DNA of 51,579 nt from contig JAFSKV010000019.1 in assembly GCA_017448795.1 (NCBI GenBank), positions 1-51,579 of the forward strand, given 5' to 3'. The position numbers were made by a program, and so were the translations under genes. The notes under the pieces are model-generated. The model was given only the letters and a program-made list of their open reading frames with translations. It did no database searches and was not told where the DNA came from. Shown here one piece after another: positions 39,994 through 48,480 of the stretch. This DNA comes from Synergistaceae bacterium (GTDB lineage: Bacteria; Synergistota; Synergistia; Synergistales; Aminobacteriaceae). Every line of letters starts with the position of its first letter. Within the stretch, counting starts at the first letter, position 1.

Positions 39994-41301
39994 TCACACA
40001 ACCGGCGTAATCAGGCTGTCTTCACCGTCAAACCTCAATTCTTCCGGCTCACTTTCCGCTGTAAGCCCCGGCCATTTCCCGGCCATGACATCATCATAAT
40101 ATGCCTCGCTCATCATGATATGCCCAATGTGAAGGCTGTTCGGGATTCGGATGACTCTCACGTGATTCTTGTCGATGCCCGTGCAGGTGCGTATACAGAG
40201 CTGTATTGCCTCCTTGTCCGTCGCAACAACACAAGGTATCCTCGCGCTGGCAAGAACGGTTGACGTTATGCAGTTGGGGTACATCTTCTCCGTGTCGATA
40301 GCGTCAAAGAATTTCTTTGTGATGACATTGGCCAGCCCAACACCTAATGAGTTGCCGTGACTCTCCCCGCTCAGTCTCAGGAAGCAAGTACGCTGAACCT
40401 TCACGCCCCCGGATGCGTACTCGGTCGAGAAAGTCCCGGTGATATTGGGGTCAACGCCCGTGCCGCTGTAATTCTTCCCCGTCTCATCCACAACAAGAAC
40501 ATCACATTCTTCCGCGAGAATCTTGGGCATCTGTGTGAACGCAAAACGCAATAATTCCGGCTCACGTTCCATTATGTCGGGCGCGTCGATGGCAGCAAGC
40601 CTGCACGTCTCATCATAGGCATTCTCGATGCAGGGAATCGCGAACAGCACCGGGGCTTTTGCGAGGATAACGCGGGCAATTGACGGGATATTTTCGGCAA
40701 TATGACCCATTCCCGCGCCGTGAACCTGCTCTGCTCCCTTCTGTTTTCCCAGACCAACAGCCATCATCTTGCACGGCCCGGACTCGTAAGGCCCCCGGAA
40801 AGCGTTGTGAGGCTTCAATCTACATGACACGATAATTCCGTCTGACTCGTAGGCGTTGCGGTCAATGTAGACGTTCTGCCCAGTGTCAGAGACTCCCAAG
40901 TGGACGACCTCCATGCTTGAGCGGATTTCACAGCCCATTGCTGCGGGGGTTATGCCGTAGCCTTCGAGGACTTCCAGCTGACCTTCAGCGGTTGCGCCTC
41001 CGTGACTGCCCATAGCCGGGACGATGAAGGGATTTGCCCCGCGGGATTTCACGAAATCTGCGACTGCCTTTGTGATGATTGCGACGTTTGCGACTCCGCG
41101 GCTTCCTGCTGTGATTGCGACTGACATGCCGGGCTTGATTTTGCTGATGAAGCGCTCGCGGGATAATTCGGCGAAAATCTTTGCGGGGATGTCTTCAGGT
41201 GTGATGACTTCGCGGGGGAACTTTTGCCGGGCGCGGAACATTTTGGGGATTGCCACGCCTGCAAGAAGCTGTGATACTACACCGCCTTGTACTATGTTCA
41301 T
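39994..41301 (-). CDS. LarA-N (DUF2088) domain protein, lactate-racemase-like
   Basis: A 435-residue protein carrying a LarA N-terminal-type domain. Recognisable are ITAGSRGVANVAIITKAVAD, IVPAMGSHGGATAEGQLEVL, VSCRLKPHNAFRGPYESGPC with the KPH segment, and MMAVGLGKQKGAEQVHGAGM. LarA proteins use a nickel-pincer cofactor; many relatives are not lactate racemases and act on other 2-hydroxy acids, so substrate is open. ATG 41301 follows AAGGAGA; the frame extends 66 codons upstream through a terminator and is not used. Confidence 0.8.
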   Translation of the reverse strand: MNIVQGGVVSQLLAGVAIPKMFRARQKFPREVITPEDIPAKIFAELSRERFISKIKPGMSVAITAGSRGVANVAIITKAVADFVKSRGANPFIVPAMGSHGGATAEGQLEVLEGYGITPAAMGCEIRSSMEVVHLGVSDTGQNVYIDRNAYESDGIIVSCRLKPHNAFRGPYESGPCKMMAVGLGKQKGAEQVHGAGMGHIAENIPSIARVILAKAPVLFAIPCIENAYDETCRLAAIDAPDIMEREPELLRFAFTQMPKILAEECDVLVVDETGKNYSGTGVDPNITGTFSTEYASGGVKVQRTCFLRLSGESHGNSLGVGLANVITKKFFDAIDTEKMYPNCITSTVLASARIPCVVATDKEAIQLCIRTCTGIDKNHVRVIRIPNSLHIGHIMMSEAYYDDVMAGKWPGLTAESEPEELRFDGEDSLITPVV

Positions 41302-41355
41302 GAATGCGGTCTCCTTTTGGTGAAAAATTTTCGCGGGATGCAGATATTTTACCGC

Positions 41356-41388
41356 AAAAAAAATCCCCCTCACCTTCGCGGCAAGGGG
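41356..41388 (-). terminator. Terminator at the end of the envelope operon
   Basis: Minus strand CCCCTTGCC pairs with GGTGAGGGG (two G-U pairs) and is followed by ATTTTTTTT. A GGTAAAATATC -10-like element for the LarA-like gene follows at 41345-41355. Confidence 0.85.
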
Positions 41389-41404
41389 AATATTTCTTCT
41401 GTGC

Positions 41405-42853
41405 TTACATGTTTGCTGATGCTGCTTTGCTGAGTTTCTTTGCCGGGCTGTATCTTGGGTTGACGCTGAGGGATTTTTCCGCCCATTCTTTGGCCTCACG
41501 GTAATGGCCTATGTCATACATGATTTTTGCCGCCTGATACGCCGCGAAATAGTCATACGGATGATCCCTGAAAAGCTCCGTGTACCTGTCGAACTTCTCG
41601 TCGCGTGAGAGCATATTCTCGGCCTGCCTGTGATGCTCCTTGAGGCTCCGGGCTTCGCTGTCTGACAGTCCGTAGCTGGCTATGACTTTTGCGGAAGATG
41701 TTGAAGTGTTCTCCAGCTTCGTGGAACTGCTGCGTCTAAGGGTCATGCCGTCGTCAGCAAAACTTGCCCCTACAGTTCCTTCCGGCTTTTTTTCTTCCGG
41801 GGCGGGGTCAGTGCGTGATATGCTCCCGAGCCTGCTGTCAAGCTCACGGCCTTCAAGTGATGAGCTTCCTACCGGTCTGCTGCGCGGAAATGCATTCCTC
41901 TGCACAAGGTCAGAAAACTCCCTCTGTGAAATAGACTCTATCCTGTCTCCTCTGCGTACAAGAGATATATTCCCGCCGTTTTGTGCAATTCTGGCCGCGC
42001 TGAAATCGTTCTGCACTTCAGACACGACTACAACAGCTATAGGAGTCGTTCTTCTGCCCAAGACATTCCCGCGCATGTCCCGGATTTCCTCGCCTTCCGC
42101 ACTTATCTTGTAGATGTTCCCGACCTTAACGCCTGAAGTAGCCCCTATGCTGAGGATTATTTCACGGCTTCCTTCACCGAGAACCTGCGGATGTTCGCCT
42201 GTTACCTTCTCCTTTATCCTCTGGCCTATGCGCGCAACAGCGTCTGATACCGCCGCATCCTGAAGGTTGACGCTCTGTTTCCTCGAAGAAGCGTCAGAAG
42301 TCCCGGAAGATTTCCCGGAAGTCGTGCTTCTTGCCGTGCCGGTCTCAGCGATCGCAAGGGCAACCTCGGCAGTGCTGACATCGATTATCTGCACGTCAAG
42401 CGTAACTTCAGCCTCTTCCGTCTTCTCGACTTTCTTGCTGCTCACAGCCTCGCCCAGAGTCTTGCCGAAAAGAACACCTACCCACGCGTTTTTGTCCTCA
42501 GCCTGTGATGTCTCGTTCTTGCTGAAGCCTGTTACAGCTCCTGCTATGATGTACTGGACTCCTGCAAGCCTCCCGAGCTCCGCGGCCGTCCTAGGGTCGA
42601 CAAGCCCGGAAAGATTCAGCCTGTGTTCGCGCGCTATGGCTTCAAGATGGTAACGGTCAGTTACTGCTATTGAGTACGAACTCGCAAGCATACGGGTAAG
42701 TTCGTCTGATGCTGACGCGGCATTTGCTGAAGAGAAACCGCTTGTCTTAACGTCAAATTTCAGCACGCCTACACGCAATATATCCCCTGCGTGCGCCCTT
42801 CCGGCAAAAAGAACAAACGCAAGCAGAACAACCAACATTCTACGCAGCTTCAT
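41405..42853 (-). CDS. CsgG-like envelope protein with FlgT_C-type and TPR domains
   Basis: About 482 residues. A signal peptide ends at AHA. Residues about 25-190 have the CsgG/TolB_N-type fold: ILRVGVLKFDVKTSG, ITDRYHLEAIAREHRL-like TDRYHLEAIAREHRLNLSG, GVQYIIAGAVTGF and LDVQIIDVSTAEV. A second domain (SGVKVGNIYKISAEGEEIRD, RTTPIAVVVVSEVQ, VRRGDRIESIS) resembles FlgT_C. A Ser-rich linker and two TPR-like helical hairpins (YDYFAAYQAAKIMYDIGHY and HYREAKEWAEKSLSVNPRY) end the protein. It is the last gene of the nine-gene operon and a paralogue of 49600-50550. No lipobox, unlike E. coli CsgG. Outer-membrane or periplasmic ring role is inferred. Confidence 0.72.
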   Translation of the reverse strand: MKLRRMLVVLLAFVLFAGRAHAGDILRVGVLKFDVKTSGFSSANAASASDELTRMLASSYSIAVTDRYHLEAIAREHRLNLSGLVDPRTAAELGRLAGVQYIIAGAVTGFSKNETSQAEDKNAWVGVLFGKTLGEAVSSKKVEKTEEAEVTLDVQIIDVSTAEVALAIAETGTARSTTSGKSSGTSDASSRKQSVNLQDAAVSDAVARIGQRIKEKVTGEHPQVLGEGSREIILSIGATSGVKVGNIYKISAEGEEIRDMRGNVLGRRTTPIAVVVVSEVQNDFSAARIAQNGGNISLVRRGDRIESISQREFSDLVQRNAFPRSRPVGSSSLEGRELDSRLGSISRTDPAPEEKKPEGTVGASFADDGMTLRRSSSTKLENTSTSSAKVIASYGLSDSEARSLKEHHRQAENMLSRDEKFDRYTELFRDHPYDYFAAYQAAKIMYDIGHYREAKEWAEKSLSVNPRYSPAKKLSKAASANM

Positions 42854-42876
42854 CTGTATCATTCTCCCTTCCTGTA

Positions 42877-43473
42877 TCATTCCCAGCTGTAGCGGGACAT
42901 TTCGGCAACATGCTTCTTCACGGCATCCCTTGCGGCTTCCTCAAGCTCTCCGCCGTATGACCGGGTTATGCCGTCTTTTGCTGACACTTTGGCTGACCGT
43001 CTCGCGCTTCCAAGCTCATTGTGAGCGTAAATATCTTCGCCCGTCGTGTTGTCTATTATCCTTATGTCGAGCATAACATAAGCTGTTTTCTCCTGCGGAA
43101 TCCCTCCTGTAAGTTTCCTGAAAAGCTCATTGCCGCCCTTCTCGTTGTAGAAATGCATCGTTATTGCCCCCGTCATGGAGTACTGGGCTCCCGTGATTTT
43201 CCGGGCCTCGATTGCTGTCGACTTGTCCACAAGCCCGGACTGAGAGAACCTTATTTCATCCGCGGCGTAATTGATCGCCTCGCGTTCTGTGAGGATGAAT
43301 ATTCTTGCCTTCCCCAGCTCCGTAATCATCATGTCGGTTATAGCTGAAGAAGGAACTGAAGGGTTGTCTGTCTTGTTGTCGAACTTGCGGACTGCCAGAC
43401 GCGGAACGGCCGGTAATTCAGCCGGGAAAATCATCATGGCCATGAACGCAAGCACGAGAAATTTCCGCCTCAT
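42877..43473 (-). CDS. Short CsgG-like secreted protein
   Basis: A 198-residue protein with a signal peptide (FLVLAFMAMMIFPAELPA) and one CsgG-type domain: PRLAVRKFDNKTDNPSV, ITDMMITELGKARIFILTER, SGLVDKSTAIEARKITGAQY, and LDIRIIDNTTGEDIY. It is a third relative of the proteins at 41405 and 49600 but lacks their second domain. AGGAGGG lies before the ATG. It ends 23 bases before the next gene. CsgG of E. coli is a lipoprotein pore for curli; no curli subunit is present here, so the curli role is not claimed. Confidence 0.72.
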   Translation of the reverse strand: MRRKFLVLAFMAMMIFPAELPAVPRLAVRKFDNKTDNPSVPSSAITDMMITELGKARIFILTEREAINYAADEIRFSQSGLVDKSTAIEARKITGAQYSMTGAITMHFYNEKGGNELFRKLTGGIPQEKTAYVMLDIRIIDNTTGEDIYAHNELGSARRSAKVSAKDGITRSYGGELEEAARDAVKKHVAEMSRYSWE

Positions 43474-43490
43474 TGCGTGTCCCTCCTGTC

Positions 43491-44099
43491 TCAGAATAAT
43501 TGCTGAAGCGCGTCCTTCACTGCCTGCTTCAGGGCTTTCTGCCTTGTCTCGTCAGCAGTGTAAGCTACAACTTTAGCGTCTGCTGTTTTCCCGCCGAGCT
43601 TCTTTCCGCCTGACGTTACCGCGAGGAGTGCCACAGATGCAGTGCCTGTGTACAGCTTGAACTCATTGCGTTCCGGGTTTCCTGCCTCTACATGTGCGAC
43701 AATTGTAGCCGCCGCGCTGTAGTGTGCGTTGATTCTGAGTATTGCCTCAACGTTGCCTTCAAGAGCGTAACGTGCCGCCTGAGCCCTCGCCGCAGCCATC
43801 CTTATGCGCTTCATCTTCGCCTCGTCAACAACACGGTATCCCCTCGACGCAAGCTCCTCGATTATCATCGCCTCAGCTATTGCCACGTGTTGGGGATTTG
43901 AGCCGTCAACAACGACTCCTATGTCGCCCCTTCTTGGGAGAACACGGCGGTGATTTTCTTCGCTTTTTGCTGACGTGGAAGAATCATCCAGCGAGTCCTT
44001 CACCTTGCTCCTGAGAAGTATTGCGGCCTGCGCTTCTCCCTGCGTGAAAAGAATCACAGCCAAGCACGCGAAGCCGAATACCCTTCGCGCTGTCGTCAT
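43491..44099 (-). CDS. Secreted protein of the envelope operon (CsgG-like fold possible)
   Basis: A 202-residue protein with a signal peptide ending near AQA. After a basic, disordered stretch it has GDIGVVVDGSNPQHVAIAEA and MIIEELASRGYRVVDEAKMK, then AAARAQAARYALEGNVEAIL, and ends in helices (ETRQKALKQAVKDALQQLF). The strand-helix pattern (two-strand start, long helix, repeated at RINAHYSAAATIVAHVEA) resembles the CsgG-like proteins next to it, at lower similarity. The start overlaps the preceding gene as ATGA, and GAGGAGG lies upstream. No firm family was recognised. Confidence 0.6.
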   Translation of the reverse strand: MTTARRVFGFACLAVILFTQGEAQAAILLRSKVKDSLDDSSTSAKSEENHRRVLPRRGDIGVVVDGSNPQHVAIAEAMIIEELASRGYRVVDEAKMKRIRMAAARAQAARYALEGNVEAILRINAHYSAAATIVAHVEAGNPERNEFKLYTGTASVALLAVTSGGKKLGGKTADAKVVAYTADETRQKALKQAVKDALQQLF

Positions 44100-44536
44100 G
44101 GTATATCCTCCTCTTCATCGTCAAGAATCCCGGACATGACCCGCCGGGTATCCTTCCCCTTCATGAGCTTGGATAAGTCAGTCTCAATCTTCACGAAATA
44201 CAGCCCTTCCTTCACGTCCTCAGATATGACCCTGAAAGGAGGAAGATTCCCGGAGACGCTTTCAGGTCTCGGACTCCTACCTTCACGCAGAGCTCGCCTG
44301 AGAATGAGAAGCCCCCTCTGCGCGTCAGTTATAGCCGCCCGTCTTGCGAAAACAATCCCCATGCTGCTATCAGGATCTATCCTCCCTACTCCTTGCGCAC
44401 TGGCAGTGTCAGCTTCAACGTCATAGCTCAGGCTCTCAACCGTCATCGTAAGGAGTTCCTCAACCGTATATTCACACATGGCCGGGACTCCCGCAGTCAT
44501 CATCAAGAGAAACGCGAGGCACAATTTATTTCTCAA
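44096..44536 (-). CDS. Small LPP20-like secreted protein
   Basis: A 146-residue protein with a signal peptide (LCLAFLLMMTAGVPA). It carries the hallmark of LPP20-type domains, a Gly-rich strand then a helix with ArgArgAla: SAQGVGRIDPDSSMGIVFAR followed by RAAITDAQRGLLILRRAL, and a later strand LYFVKIETDLSKL. TTG 44536 is chosen as start because GGAGGAG lies seven bases before it; the earlier in-frame TTG at 44554 precedes that site. It overlaps the FlgT-like gene by 11 bases. In Vibrio and Campylobacter the LPP20 family includes FlgP, a flagellar outer-membrane ring lipoprotein. Confidence 0.65.
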   Translation of the reverse strand: MRNKLCLAFLLMMTAGVPAMCEYTVEELLTMTVESLSYDVEADTASAQGVGRIDPDSSMGIVFARRAAITDAQRGLLILRRALREGRSPRPESVSGNLPPFRVISEDVKEGLYFVKIETDLSKLMKGKDTRRVMSGILDDEEEDIP

Positions 44537-45716
44537 TGGCCGACTCCTCCTCAATGATGAGAGTTGTTACACTGCCCGGGACGCTTCTCTTTCTCGCTTC
44601 GACAACAGCACCTGTTACTTCCGTGATGTCGTAATTTTTCCCCGCAAGAATGCCAGCGATGTCGTCGGCTGATTTGTCAGACACAATGTCAAGCTCAAGC
44701 TCATTCCCGTTCACGTAACGCCGCCGGTAAACGCCCGATATTCCCTCCGTGAAAGAAAGATCGTCCGTCAGCCTCCTTGATGCCGCGTAGTCTATATTCC
44801 TGATGATGACTTTGACGGTTCTTGTTGTACTCTGGCCTGAAAGAGCGTACGCTATCTTGTAGACTATGCTTGTCGCCGCCCTCGAAGCGCAAGAGCTGAG
44901 TCCCTTCGCCGCGCCCTCGCCGTATGATATTGCCTTGTTCCGGCTGGAGAATCCCTCGGAGCCTATGACCTGAGCAGTGTCAGCAAGAACTGCCTCAAGC
45001 CTCACCGAGCTGTTCACAGCGTATATAGTCTGTCCTAGAATGTGCTGCTTTGTTGAGACTGACGCGCCTGCACCGCCTGTGATGATGACATCAGCACGGA
45101 AATTTTTTGCCGCCGCCCTTATCTCCGAGTAATCACCCGCTGCTCTTGCCGCCTCAAGGTCTATGTCCTTCAGTACCTGAGCCTGCGACACGTTGATTAT
45201 CATGTAGCCGGCCTTCTCAAAAACTTTCTGGACTGCATTGCGTGCCGTTCCGTCCTTTAGCATTATCATGATGCGGGGGTTTCCCAGCGCGTCAATGACA
45301 GCCGGGCCGAGCGCGGAATCCAGCCTTGTCTCAGACACTCCGCACTCAGCTGTAACGTGGTACATTCCTTCATCGTCAACCCATTCGTCTTTGATGCTCA
45401 TACTGCTGACGAGACCCTTATACTGGGAAAAAATTTTGTCGCTCACCAGCTTGTAATTGCTCATCTTGGTTACGCTCTCGACGTATGAGCCTACTGACAT
45501 ATCAAGGGCGTTGCGGGCTAATTCCCTTCTTGCGGCCTCGCGGGCTTCTGCTCTGTTGCCTGCTGTTACGGGGGCTTTACCTTCCGCGCTTACTGTGATG
45601 AGTTTCCCGGCAGGAAGTGAGGGGGCTGGCTTCTTCTTTTTCCCGGCTGACTCTGCTGACACAGGGATAATAGCTATCATCAAGGCGAGCAGTAACAGCA
45701 ACACTTTTCTTTTCAT
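44526..45716 (-). CDS. FlgT-like secreted protein
   Basis: A 396-residue protein with a signal peptide ending near VSA. Residues about 40-130 match the FlgT N-domain pattern: ITVSAEGKAPVTAG, RAEAREAARRELARNALDMS, VGSYVESVTKMSNYKLVSDK, and DDEGMYHVTAECGV. A CsgG/TolB_N-like middle domain follows (PRIMIMLKDGTARNAVQKVF, AGYMIINVSQAQVL, RADVIITGGAGASV), then a C-terminal domain with VKVIIRNIDYAASRRLTDDL. FlgT forms the H-ring of the sodium-driven Vibrio flagellum. Here the gene sits among CsgG-like and LPP20-like genes. The exact role is inference. Confidence 0.68.
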   Translation of the reverse strand: MKRKVLLLLLALMIAIIPVSAESAGKKKKPAPSLPAGKLITVSAEGKAPVTAGNRAEAREAARRELARNALDMSVGSYVESVTKMSNYKLVSDKIFSQYKGLVSSMSIKDEWVDDEGMYHVTAECGVSETRLDSALGPAVIDALGNPRIMIMLKDGTARNAVQKVFEKAGYMIINVSQAQVLKDIDLEAARAAGDYSEIRAAAKNFRADVIITGGAGASVSTKQHILGQTIYAVNSSVRLEAVLADTAQVIGSEGFSSRNKAISYGEGAAKGLSSCASRAATSIVYKIAYALSGQSTTRTVKVIIRNIDYAASRRLTDDLSFTEGISGVYRRRYVNGNELELDIVSDKSADDIAGILAGKNYDITEVTGAVVEARKRSVPGSVTTLIIEEESAIEK

Positions 45717-45726
45717 GGCTGTATCC

Positions 45727-47409
45727 TTATGACATGACTATGATGACTTTGCATTCTCTGCGGAAATCCGTCTTGTTCCGGCGGATTTTGTCGGCTTCAG
45801 AGTTCGGGATGACAATATCCTCGCCGTTGCCCGCGAATCTCTGCGCCTTTATCACTAGGGGATTGTCGCCTACCCTCGCCTTCTCGTCAGCCGTAAGCAC
45901 AACCCTGCGGAAATAGACAAACAGCCCGTCCTTTGCCTGAATGCTTTTGTCAGCGTACTCAATCCCGTAAACAGAGCTGCCTTTCTCGTCGACAAGGTGA
46001 AAGAATTTCTGCTGGCTCACTCCGAGATGGCGGACATCAATAATCAGCCCGGTGTAAGTACCGGTCTTCTTGGGTTCACGGGGCTTCTTGAGGCTGATGA
46101 CATGACGGGCAACTTCCGACATTACCCCGGACAGCTGGGTATTCCTTATCTGCCCGGCTACTGTGTAGATTTTCTTTTCCGCGTCCCATTTCTCGCTTAT
46201 CACTTCAACGCCGGAAATAAGCCCGCTCACCTTTGTCTCCACAACGTCATACTTCAGGGCAAGCTGTGAAATACTCGTGCGCGAGTCTACCTGGACTCCC
46301 TTGACGGTCTCAAGAAGGTTGCGCTGAAGGTCAACAACGGCCGCACGTCTTGCTAGAATTTCCATCCGGCTGTCATTGATATTTTCCGGCGGGTATCCCT
46401 GGCCTATTGCGCGGACAGAGCCGTCTGACCAGTTGATTATTCCGTTGCCTGCCAGCGGGCTTGTAACAGAATCATTGCCCTTAACGCCGACCATGAGAAC
46501 GGAAACCGCTTCTGTCCCTGCGGGGGGATTGGGCTTCTTTGCGACGCGCAGCTCCTCATTCTTTGCGGCAAGGTCTGCGCTGAGTCTGTCTATAGTTGCC
46601 TTCTGCTTATCGCTGAGTTCTGCATAGCCGCTGATTTGCCGGGAGAAATCTTCAGCTTCTGCCCTGAGTCTTTCTGCCTCGCTGACTGCCCGGTCTCTCT
46701 CTGCTTTCAGTGCCTCAACGCCGGCTTTTTCCTGCGCAAATTTCAGCATATCTTCTTCAAGCTCTTTCTTCTGCTTGTTGTAGATTGACTGTGCGGCTTC
46801 GAGATTCTTTATCTGGCTGTCGAGCCCGGCAATTCTGGCGGCTACATCTTTGCTGAGTGAGTCCAGCCTGAGAAGGTCTGCCTTTGCTGTCTCAACGCGG
46901 GCAATTTCGCGCCTGACTCCTTCCTCTCGCTCTGTAAGCTCCCTTTCGCGCTGTGCAAGAAGGACTCCCTTTTCTTCCGCTGATTTGATTTTCTGGCTGG
47001 CTTCCCTCGCAAGACGCTCTGCATTTTCCGCACGCCTCTCAACTTCAGCCCTGTAACTGTCAAACTGCCTGCGGTCTCTTTCAAGCTCCCTGTTCTGTGA
47101 GGCAAGAAGAGCCGCGTCCCTGTTAAGCCCTGCTTTGATTTCGTCTAGCTCAACTTCCCGGACGGAAACCTCAATGTTCCTGCCCTGAATCACTTTTGAG
47201 AGTGCCTCAAGCTCTGCTGCTCTCCTGCTTAGTTCCTGCTCTTTGTCGTCAAGGCTGACTGACTGGCCTGACAAAATTACAGCGCGTTCCGTGAGCATCT
47301 TTTCGCGCTGGTCAAGTTTCTCCTCGCGCATGTCGGCATAAACCGGGCTGAACGATGAGAACACTGTAACAGCGGCCGCAATAAGTGCTGTGAATCTTCT
47401 GCTGTACAT
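45727..47409 (-). CDS. Secreted coiled-coil protein with LPP20-like domain
   Basis: A 560-residue protein. The signal peptide (RFTALIAAAVTVFSSFSPVYA) is followed by about 260 residues of charged coiled coil (EKLDQREKMLTERAVILSG, then many Glu/Arg/Leu heptads to ELRVAKKPNPPAG). The C-terminal half has an LPP20-type domain: VRAIGQGYPPENINDSRMEI, LARRAAVVDLQRNLLETVKG, then strands KIYTVAGQIRNTQLSGV, and a last domain TGLIIDVRHLGVSQQKFFHL. The coiled coil could bridge periplasmic layers. ATG 47409 has AAGGAG upstream; an 81-codon upstream extension of the frame runs into the ankyrin gene. The C-terminal part is like that of LPP20-type proteins at 44096. Confidence 0.7.
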   Translation of the reverse strand: MYSRRFTALIAAAVTVFSSFSPVYADMREEKLDQREKMLTERAVILSGQSVSLDDKEQELSRRAAELEALSKVIQGRNIEVSVREVELDEIKAGLNRDAALLASQNRELERDRRQFDSYRAEVERRAENAERLAREASQKIKSAEEKGVLLAQRERELTEREEGVRREIARVETAKADLLRLDSLSKDVAARIAGLDSQIKNLEAAQSIYNKQKKELEEDMLKFAQEKAGVEALKAERDRAVSEAERLRAEAEDFSRQISGYAELSDKQKATIDRLSADLAAKNEELRVAKKPNPPAGTEAVSVLMVGVKGNDSVTSPLAGNGIINWSDGSVRAIGQGYPPENINDSRMEILARRAAVVDLQRNLLETVKGVQVDSRTSISQLALKYDVVETKVSGLISGVEVISEKWDAEKKIYTVAGQIRNTQLSGVMSEVARHVISLKKPREPKKTGTYTGLIIDVRHLGVSQQKFFHLVDEKGSSVYGIEYADKSIQAKDGLFVYFRRVVLTADEKARVGDNPLVIKAQRFAGNGEDIVIPNSEADKIRRNKTDFRRECKVIIVMS

Positions 47410-47428
47410 GTGAATATCTCCTTTCTTG

Positions 47429-48445
47429 CTACCTGCTCTCTTCTTCGAGGCGCATAAATTCCTTCGTGTTGATGAGTCTGGGATTTCTGTTAGCGTGGTC
47501 AATTGGCGTGGCCATGTCGTGGGCGCGTACCTGAGGGTCATGGCCTGCCTCAAGAAGGACTCCGATAACTTCCGGGTGTTGTGTGTATCTTGCGGCCCAG
47601 AAAAGAGGAGTCCAGCCCCGTTTGTCGGCGAGTTCCTCTGCTCCTGCGTCAATGAGTGCCTTGACCGTTGCGGCGTTGTTGTTTCTTGCGGCGTACATCA
47701 GGGCGGTCATTCTGTTGAGGTCTCTTGCGTTGACGCTGGCACCGTTTGCGGCGAGGGCGGAAATTATTTCGGGCGACGGGTTGGACTTTGCGGCGTACAT
47801 TAGGGCTGTCTTGCCGTCCTTGTCTTTAGCGTCAGGTTTTGCGCCGAATCTCACGAGGACAACTATAACTTCAGGGTCAGAATTTTTCTCAGCCGCGAAC
47901 ATGAGGGGCGTAACATCGTAGTAATCTCTGGCATTGGGGTCAGCCTTCCTGTTTTCCAGCGCGTTAAGAACCACCTCACTTGATGCACCCGCGCACATTC
48001 TCATGAACTCATCCGGCGAGATTCCCGGGACATCAGCAGTCGGTTTATCCGGGACGACAGCGGGCGGTTCATCTTTCGAGACAACGGCGGGCAGCTCATC
48101 CTCTGAGACAACGGCGGGCAGCTCATCCTCTGAGACAACAGCGGGCGGCTCATCGTCAGAGACAACGGCGGGCGGCTCATCGTCAGAGACAACGGCGGGC
48201 GGCTCATCGCCTCCAGAAATTGGCGCGGCCGTATCGCCCAGCAACTTAAGCAGGTCGGTGTTGCTTGAAATCTGCGGGGTCTTCCGGGCATCCTTAAGTG
48301 CCTTCATGTCCTCGTCCTCCCTAATATCGACGTTTGCCCCCTCACTGACCAGAGTAGTTATTGGGCGTTCGTCAGCCAGCGCAAGAGACGGCAAGAACAT
48401 GGCCGACAGTGCGAAAAGTGAAGCGGTTACAAAACGTTTTGACAT
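47429..48445 (-). CDS. Secreted ankyrin-repeat protein
   Basis: A 338-residue periplasmic or surface protein. The signal peptide (FVTASLFALSAMFLPSLALA) precedes a low-complexity region of six nine-residue repeats of the type DEPPAVVSD, then about five ankyrin repeats: VTPLMFAAEKNSDPEVIVVL, GKTALMYAAKSNPSPEIISA, MTALMYAARNNNAATVKALI, and GWTPLFWAARYTQHPEVIGV. Ankyrin repeats bind partner proteins; the acidic Pro-rich linker may span peptidoglycan. ATG 48445 is 11 bases after GGAGG; an ATG at 48454 is closer but leaves only two bases. It lies inside the CsgG/FlgT-like operon. Confidence 0.82.
   Translation of the reverse strand: MSKRFVTASLFALSAMFLPSLALADERPITTLVSEGANVDIREDEDMKALKDARKTPQISSNTDLLKLLGDTAAPISGGDEPPAVVSDDEPPAVVSDDEPPAVVSEDELPAVVSEDELPAVVSKDEPPAVVPDKPTADVPGISPDEFMRMCAGASSEVVLNALENRKADPNARDYYDVTPLMFAAEKNSDPEVIVVLVRFGAKPDAKDKDGKTALMYAAKSNPSPEIISALAANGASVNARDLNRMTALMYAARNNNAATVKALIDAGAEELADKRGWTPLFWAARYTQHPEVIGVLLEAGHDPQVRAHDMATPIDHANRNPRLINTKEFMRLEEESR
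48051..48212. repeat. Six tandem copies of a 27-bp coding repeat
   Basis: Six in-frame 27-base units (each about GAGACAACGGCGGGCGGCTC plus seven bases) encode the D/E-rich PPAVV repeats of the ankyrin protein. Copies two to six are nearly identical in DNA, so the array is recent or homogenised and could vary in copy number between strains. Confidence 0.9.
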
Positions 48446-48480
48446 GGTAAACATAACCTCCTGTGAATTTTGTCGGGGAA

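Noticed and set aside
41302-41499. 66-codon N-terminal extension of the LarA-like protein
   Set aside because: It runs back through a terminator into the preceding gene; ATG 41301 has AAGGAGA.
47410-47652. 81-codon N-terminal extension of the coiled-coil protein
   Set aside because: It overlaps the ankyrin gene in another frame, and the signal peptide and ribosome site mark 47409 as the start.
48051-48212. Regular 27-bp direct repeats that could suggest a CRISPR array
   Set aside because: Repeats are contiguous with no spacers and are in frame within the ankyrin protein.
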